From CAWAYR01 sp050250955 (GTDB lineage: Bacteria > Acidobacteriota > Vicinamibacteria > Vicinamibacterales > UBA2999), in the NCBI GenBank assembly GCA_050250955.1, contig JBFWNR010000003.1:186001-250000 (forward strand): 64,000 bases of DNA. Direction: 5' to 3'. The position numbers and the translations under genes are program-made. Shown here in pieces: positions 60,125-64,000 of this stretch; the first letter of the stretch is position 1, and every line of letters starts with the position of its first letter. Under the pieces are notes generated by a model. It did no database searches. It was given only the letters and a program-made list of their open reading frames with translations, and was not told the origin of the DNA.

Positions 60125-60826
60125 CTATTGCTTGACGCCGGCCGGGTCTACCGTGTCGATAGCGGCCAGCCGTAGAAGTTGGAATCCGAGTTCTTCGAGG
60201 CGGTCTGCTCGAGGCTGGCCCCGCCTGACGACGTGATAGGAGCCGGCTCTTCGGCCCTCGAAGATCCACGACGTGGCTGCTCCGCGCCAGACCTCGCTAG
60301 ACTCGACTGTGTCGGTCCCCCAGAACCTGACATCTGCCACAAGCGTGGTCAACGACGTCCATTGAAGGTCGGAAAGCATTGCGGATCCACGGGTTCGTTC
60401 AACAGGCGAGCCCGCCCAGGCGGGGCCAGACAGCTGAACCCAGGAGACCCGAGCTCCGCGAGCGTCGTCGATGACGGTAACCGCGGTAGGCATGTCGGTG
60501 CTGCCCAAGCGAAGCAGGCGATATGCCTCGCGGGGCTCCTCACCGCTGCACGAGAGCGACTCCAGCCTCATGCGCGTGAGAAACGCCGACGCGTATGCTC
60601 GAACGTCTCGATCTTCTTGCTCGTCCCGCGGGTCCAATAGACCAGCTGCGTAGAAGTGCTCTGATTCGCCCGGCGGCGGGCACTTAAACCGGACCTGTAC
60701 ACCTCGCGAGGGCTCCGGAAGGATCGTGCCGACGTCCGAGCATGCGCAACACAACCCGGCCAACGAGGCGATTGCGAGCGATCGGGAGCAGGGCACGGCG
60801 GGTAACGGGCCTGCGCTACCGATCAA
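60125..60826 (-). CDS. predicted lipoprotein, hypothetical, low G+C
   Basis: A 233-residue protein from ATG 60826 with a lipoprotein-type leader (SRSLAIASLAGLCCACSDV; Cys in LCCAC). The mature part is a mixed alpha/beta domain (RFKCPPPGESEHFYAAGL, DVRAYASAFLTRMRLESLSC, TSLTTLVADVRFWGTDTVESSEVWRG) with no recognised family. Base composition is visibly lower (about 60 % G+C by my count of sample lines against over 70 % around it), and codon use is more relaxed. The ATG overlaps the hydrolase stop (ATGA), so the two are translated together despite the composition difference. Confidence 0.7.
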   Translation of the reverse strand: MIGSAGPLPAVPCSRSLAIASLAGLCCACSDVGTILPEPSRGVQVRFKCPPPGESEHFYAAGLLDPRDEQEDRDVRAYASAFLTRMRLESLSCSGEEPREAYRLLRLGSTDMPTAVTVIDDARGARVSWVQLSGPAWAGSPVERTRGSAMLSDLQWTSLTTLVADVRFWGTDTVESSEVWRGAATSWIFEGRRAGSYHVVRRGQPRADRLEELGFQLLRLAAIDTVDPAGVKQ

Positions 60827-61968
60827 TAGCCCAGCTTGACCACACCGCTCTTCTGCTCACCCACCGCGCCCTTGGTCAACCACTCGAGCGACGCGGCGAA
60901 CATCAGCAGGTGGTTCTTCTCCCACATCGCGTTGTGCGACGAGCAGGCCAGATCGACCAGCACCTTGTCGGTGGCGCCGTGGTCGTCGTAGGCGATCTTC
61001 ACGCGGTCGGGCGTCACCTGCTTGTCGAGCGCGCCGGCGATGATCATCGTCGGGATCCTGGTGCCGCTGATCGCTGCCTGGTTCCAGCCCCAGGTGGTCG
61101 TTGACGGCGCGCGGCGTACGCCGGTGCCCCAGGTGGCGCCCACGGGATCGGAGGCGATCATCTCGGCCCAGATGGCGTCGCGCACCGTCGGGTCGTATTG
61201 GTCGGCGCAGCCCACCTGCCGATCCCAGTTGGCGATGAACTCGGCGCGTGACTGCGTGTTGAACACCGTGCCGGGATTGGGCAGCGCCGGCGGGGTCGCC
61301 GCGGCCGTGCGGTTGTAGGCCGGCGCGAACAGCACCAGCTTGTGCACCTTCTCGGGATGCTGCGCGGCGTAGCCGCCAGCCCGCGGGCCGCCGAGCGACC
61401 ACGAGACGAGGCTCACCTTGTCCACCCGCCGCAGCGCGCGGATGTGATCGACCACGGCGTCGATGTCGTGCCAGTCGGAGCCGAGGCTGGTGAGCTGGCC
61501 GGGATAGCTCGGCTTGCACGGCGCCGGAATCAGCGCCGGGATGAACTGCGCCTGCTGCGCCGCCGTGAGGTTGCACGGGTCGTTCATCGGCGCCGGGCGC
61601 GTCGAACGGCCGTAGCCGGTGGTGTCCATCGAGAACACGTCGAAGCCGGCCGTGGCGAGATACGCCATCCAGCTGTGGGTGCCCACCGACGGATCGAAGG
61701 CCACCTCCGCCGGCGTGCCGGCGCCGTGGACGAACAGCACCACGCGATCGCCGGCCACCGGCCCGCGCAGCGCCACGCCGGCGCTGACGCGCTCGCGCAC
61801 GTAGATCTGGGCGCGCTCGCCGGCGATGGCCGGCACCTTCGAGGTCACCCCGACGTAGTGATCGAGGGTGAGCAGCTGCTGGCCGTCGTCGGCGGCGAGT
61901 GGAGCGCCGGCCTGACCAAGGACGACCACCGACGCGACGGCGGCGAGGACGAAGGATCTGGTGGCCAT
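60823..61968 (-). CDS. exported alpha/beta hydrolase
   Basis: A 381-residue secreted alpha/beta-hydrolase-fold protein. The signal peptide is MATRSFVLAAVASVVVLGQAGAPLAA. The oxyanion turn is VLFVHGAGTPAEVAF, the nucleophile elbow is SLVSWSLGGPRAG (GxSxG as SWSLGG) and the acid/His pair lies in IPTMIIAGALDKQVTP and SSHNAMWE. Family members are esterases, lipases or peptidases. It is divergent from the PLP lyase gene by 95 bases and translationally coupled to the low-G+C lipoprotein gene downstream. Confidence 0.88.
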   Translation of the reverse strand: MATRSFVLAAVASVVVLGQAGAPLAADDGQQLLTLDHYVGVTSKVPAIAGERAQIYVRERVSAGVALRGPVAGDRVVLFVHGAGTPAEVAFDPSVGTHSWMAYLATAGFDVFSMDTTGYGRSTRPAPMNDPCNLTAAQQAQFIPALIPAPCKPSYPGQLTSLGSDWHDIDAVVDHIRALRRVDKVSLVSWSLGGPRAGGYAAQHPEKVHKLVLFAPAYNRTAAATPPALPNPGTVFNTQSRAEFIANWDRQVGCADQYDPTVRDAIWAEMIASDPVGATWGTGVRRAPSTTTWGWNQAAISGTRIPTMIIAGALDKQVTPDRVKIAYDDHGATDKVLVDLACSSHNAMWEKNHLLMFAASLEWLTKGAVGEQKSGVVKLGY

Positions 61969-62063
61969 GGCCGCGGATTCTCGCACGGATGACCCGGCTC
62001 GTGGCGGCCTCGGCGCGCTCCCGGCGGCCGTCCGGACCAACGGTCCGGTAAGCTCTCGCCACC

Positions 62064-63257
62064 ATGGCCGACCACCCCGCCGACGCCTCGCGCCCGCTCC
62101 ACTGGCACACCCGCCTGATCACGGACCGGCCCCGACCACCGGCCGGTTTCCAGTCCCTGGCGCCGGCCGTGTACCGCGGGTCGACCGTGGTCTTCGATCG
62201 GGTGTCCGAGGTGGTGGACGACTGGCGGCCCGAAGCCGGCTACAACTACGGCCTCTACGGCACGCCGACCACCCTGGAACTGGGGCTGCGGATCGCCGCG
62301 CTCGAGCGGGCCCGGCACACCTTCGTCGTGCCCGGCGGGCAGGCTGCCCTGGCGCTCGTGTCGCTGGCCTACTGCCGCAGCGGCGCGCACGTGCTGGTGC
62401 CGGCCAACGTCTATGGACCGCACGCCGAGATCGGGCAGGACCTGCTCAGCGGACTGGGCATCGAGGTCGAGCGCTACGACCCGATGGCCGGGGCCGGAAT
62501 CGCGGCGTTGCTGCGGCCCACCACGGCGCTCGTCTGGTGCGAGAGCCCGGGGTCGATCACCATGGAGGTGCAGGACGTGCCGGCGATCGTCGCCGCGGCC
62601 CACGCGCACGGCATCCCCGTGGCGCTCGACAACACCTACGCCGCCGGCGTCCTTTTCGACGCCTTCGCGCACGGCGTGGACGTGAGCGTGCAGGCGCTCA
62701 CCAAGTACGTCGGCGGGCACAGCGACCTGCTGCTGGGGACGGTCTCGGTCGGGCACGACGCCGCGTACGAGACGGTGGGCCGGATGTGGCGGCTCATCGG
62801 CATGGCCGTGTCCCCCGACGACTGCGCGCTGGCGATGCGCGGGCTGGCCACGCTCGGCGTCCGCCTGGAGCGGTTGGAGCGGAGCACGCTGGCGGTCGCG
62901 CGGTGGCTCGCCGCGCGCGAGGAGGTCGCCGACGTGCTGCACCCGGCGCTTCCCGGCTGCCCGGGGCACGAACACTGGCGGCGCCACTTCTCGGGGTCGG
63001 CCAGCGTGTTCTCGATCGTGTTCCACCGCGACTGGACCGCGGCACGGGTGACGCGGTTCGTCGAGGCGCTGCGTCTGTTCGCGCTCGGCTACAGCTGGGG
63101 CGGGGTGAACAGCCTGGTGATGACCTATCCGGACCTGACGCGCGTGGACGCCGATCGGCGCGCGCGACTGGTGCGGTTCAACGTCGGCCTGGAGGCGCCG
63201 GACGACCTCGTCGCCGATCTGGAGCAGGCGCTGGCGACGGCTCAGGCCGGCGAGTGA
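62064..63257 (+). CDS. cystathionine beta-lyase-like PLP enzyme (Cys/Met metabolism)
   Basis: A 397-residue PLP enzyme of the Cys/Met metabolism (AAT-I) family. The Schiff-base lysine is Lys214 in VSVQALTKYVGGHSDLLLG, Asp189 (VALDNTYAAG) supports the ring nitrogen, and FVVPGGQAALALVSLAYC, GSHVL and LVWCESPGSITMEVQDV fit the fold. It most resembles cystathionine beta-lyase-like enzymes of the MetC group; beta-lyase versus gamma-lyase or synthase activity cannot be separated by eye. Its 3' end overlaps the fumarylacetoacetase gene by 16 bases on the opposite strand. Confidence 0.88.
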   Translation: MADHPADASRPLHWHTRLITDRPRPPAGFQSLAPAVYRGSTVVFDRVSEVVDDWRPEAGYNYGLYGTPTTLELGLRIAALERARHTFVVPGGQAALALVSLAYCRSGAHVLVPANVYGPHAEIGQDLLSGLGIEVERYDPMAGAGIAALLRPTTALVWCESPGSITMEVQDVPAIVAAAHAHGIPVALDNTYAAGVLFDAFAHGVDVSVQALTKYVGGHSDLLLGTVSVGHDAAYETVGRMWRLIGMAVSPDDCALAMRGLATLGVRLERLERSTLAVARWLAAREEVADVLHPALPGCPGHEHWRRHFSGSASVFSIVFHRDWTAARVTRFVEALRLFALGYSWGGVNSLVMTYPDLTRVDADRRARLVRFNVGLEAPDDLVADLEQALATAQAGE

Positions 63258-64000
63258 GCCGGCAGGATCACGCCGCGCACCTCGCCGAGGCCGATCGAGG
63301 CGAAGCCATCACGACGGGCGCGACCGCGGATGATCACCTCGTCGCCGTCCTCGAGAAACGTCCGCGTGTTGCCGGAGGGGAGGGCGATTGGCGCCTTGCC
63401 GCCCTGCGACGTCTCCAGCAGGCTGCCGTAGCCGTCGGGCGTGGGCGCCGAGATGGTGCCGCTGCCGAGCAGATCGCCGGGCCGCAGGTTGCAGCCGTTG
63501 CTGGCGTGGTGCGCGACCAGCTGCGCGACGGTCCAGTAGAGATGTCGGGCGCTGCTGAGCGCGAGGCGGTGCGGCGGCAGGCCCGCGGCGGTGAGGCACG
63601 GCGTCTGCAGCAGGACTTCGAACTCGAGGTCAAGGGCACCGGAAGCCTGGTCGGCGGCGTCGAGCAGATAGGGCAGCGGCGCGGGATCGCCCCCGGCCCG
63701 CGGCGCTTGCGCGACGCGGAACGGCGCCAGCGCTTCCGGCGTGACGACCCACGGCGAGATCGAGGTAGCGAAGTTCTTGGCCAGGAACGGGCCGAGCGGC
63801 TGGTACTCCCAGGCCTGGATGTCGCGCGCCGACCAGTCGTTGAGCAGGCAGAAGCCGGCGATGTGGTCGGCGGCCTCCCCGATCGGGATCGGATCGCCGA
63901 GGCCGTTGCCGCGGCCGATCCACACGCCGAGCTCGAGTTCGTAGTCGAGACGTCGCGATGGACCGACGGTGGGGGTGTCTTCGGTTGGCGGTTTGCGTTG
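63242..64000 (-). CDS. fahA: fumarylacetoacetase, partial at window edge
   Basis: The last 253 codons of a fumarylacetoacetase reach the window edge without a start codon, so the gene continues beyond 64000. The visible part has LDYELELGVWIGRGNGLG at the edge, then the metal- and substrate-binding stretch IAGFCLLNDWSARDIQAWEYQPLGPFLAKNF, SPWVVTPEALAPF and GTISAPTPDGYGSLLE. The enzyme cleaves fumarylacetoacetate to fumarate and acetoacetate, the last step of tyrosine/homogentisate breakdown. Homogentisate dioxygenase would be expected upstream, outside the window. Confidence 0.92.
   Translation of the reverse strand, partial: QRKPPTEDTPTVGPSRRLDYELELGVWIGRGNGLGDPIPIGEAADHIAGFCLLNDWSARDIQAWEYQPLGPFLAKNFATSISPWVVTPEALAPFRVAQAPRAGGDPAPLPYLLDAADQASGALDLEFEVLLQTPCLTAAGLPPHRLALSSARHLYWTVAQLVAHHASNGCNLRPGDLLGSGTISAPTPDGYGSLLETSQGGKAPIALPSGNTRTFLEDGDEVIIRGRARRDGFASIGLGEVRGVILPAHSPA

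Overview
The window is about 70 % G+C, densely packed, and reads like a chromosomal segment of an Acidobacteriota bacterium, most plausibly Vicinamibacteria or a close relative. That placement is inference. It rests on two FtsX/MacB-type 'ADOP' permeases (one behind a PadR regulator), membrane-linked Ser/Thr kinases, a kinase-SUMF1-hydrolase fusion, many twin-arginine 'RRxF' exported enzymes, RCC1 and Kelch propellers, and an exported family opening with 'PDGRPDLQGIW'. I found no rRNA, tRNA, CRISPR array, insertion sequence or phage gene.

Layout. 1-4.1 kb: a tiny Cys-rich protein, the broken 3' end of a TolB/WD40-type gene, a minus-strand unit (ABM monooxygenase, cysteine-synthase-like enzyme, metallophosphoesterase) and a divergent GlxA/AraC regulator with nested palindromes between them. 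4.2-9.1 kb: an orphan molybdopterin subunit of the xanthine dehydrogenase family, a zinc-ribbon peptide, and an ArsR-SRPBCC-DinB-DUF899 operon behind a perfect 20-bp palindrome. 9.1-20.8 kb: a decayed nucleotidyltransferase pair, exported propeller and oxidoreductase genes, two coupled DUF2157-like membrane proteins, a PQQ sugar dehydrogenase, an M20 protein with an altered metal site, and a GIDE-domain protein. 20.8-31.2 kb: a dynamin-like GTPase, a nitroreductase coupled to an M23 peptidase, two very different Ser/Thr kinases and an RCC1 protein. 31.2-34.9 kb: VOC and Rossmann proteins, a di-heme peroxidase, a YtkA-like lipoprotein, a 56-residue peptide with 14 cysteines, and an AraC regulator. 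35-41 kb: HtpG, an ECF sigma factor, small membrane proteins, a Kelch lipoprotein and an amidase. 41-52.8 kb: PadR plus ADOP, PPK2, an M20 deacylase, GNAT, MscS, DUF2254 and a second ADOP. 53-64 kb: serine hydrolase, carbamoylase and MFS transporter; a HEPN-MNT pair with its own palindrome; an amidohydrolase; an alpha/beta hydrolase coupled to a low-GC lipoprotein; a PLP lyase; and a fumarylacetoacetase cut by the window edge.

The strongest candidate for something undescribed is the minus-strand metal/redox operon at 31.7-33.9 kb. A metallothionein-like peptide too short for routine gene calling overlaps the start of a Met/His/Trp-rich YtkA lipoprotein gene, which is followed by a MauG/MbnH-like di-heme peroxidase. 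The arrangement suggests periplasmic copper handling or peroxidase-driven modification of a partner protein, but that role is inferred, not shown. Smaller points of interest are three perfect or near-perfect operator palindromes next to ArsR, PadR and HEPN-MNT genes, the GIDE/dynamin neighbours, and two enzymes with degraded catalytic motifs.
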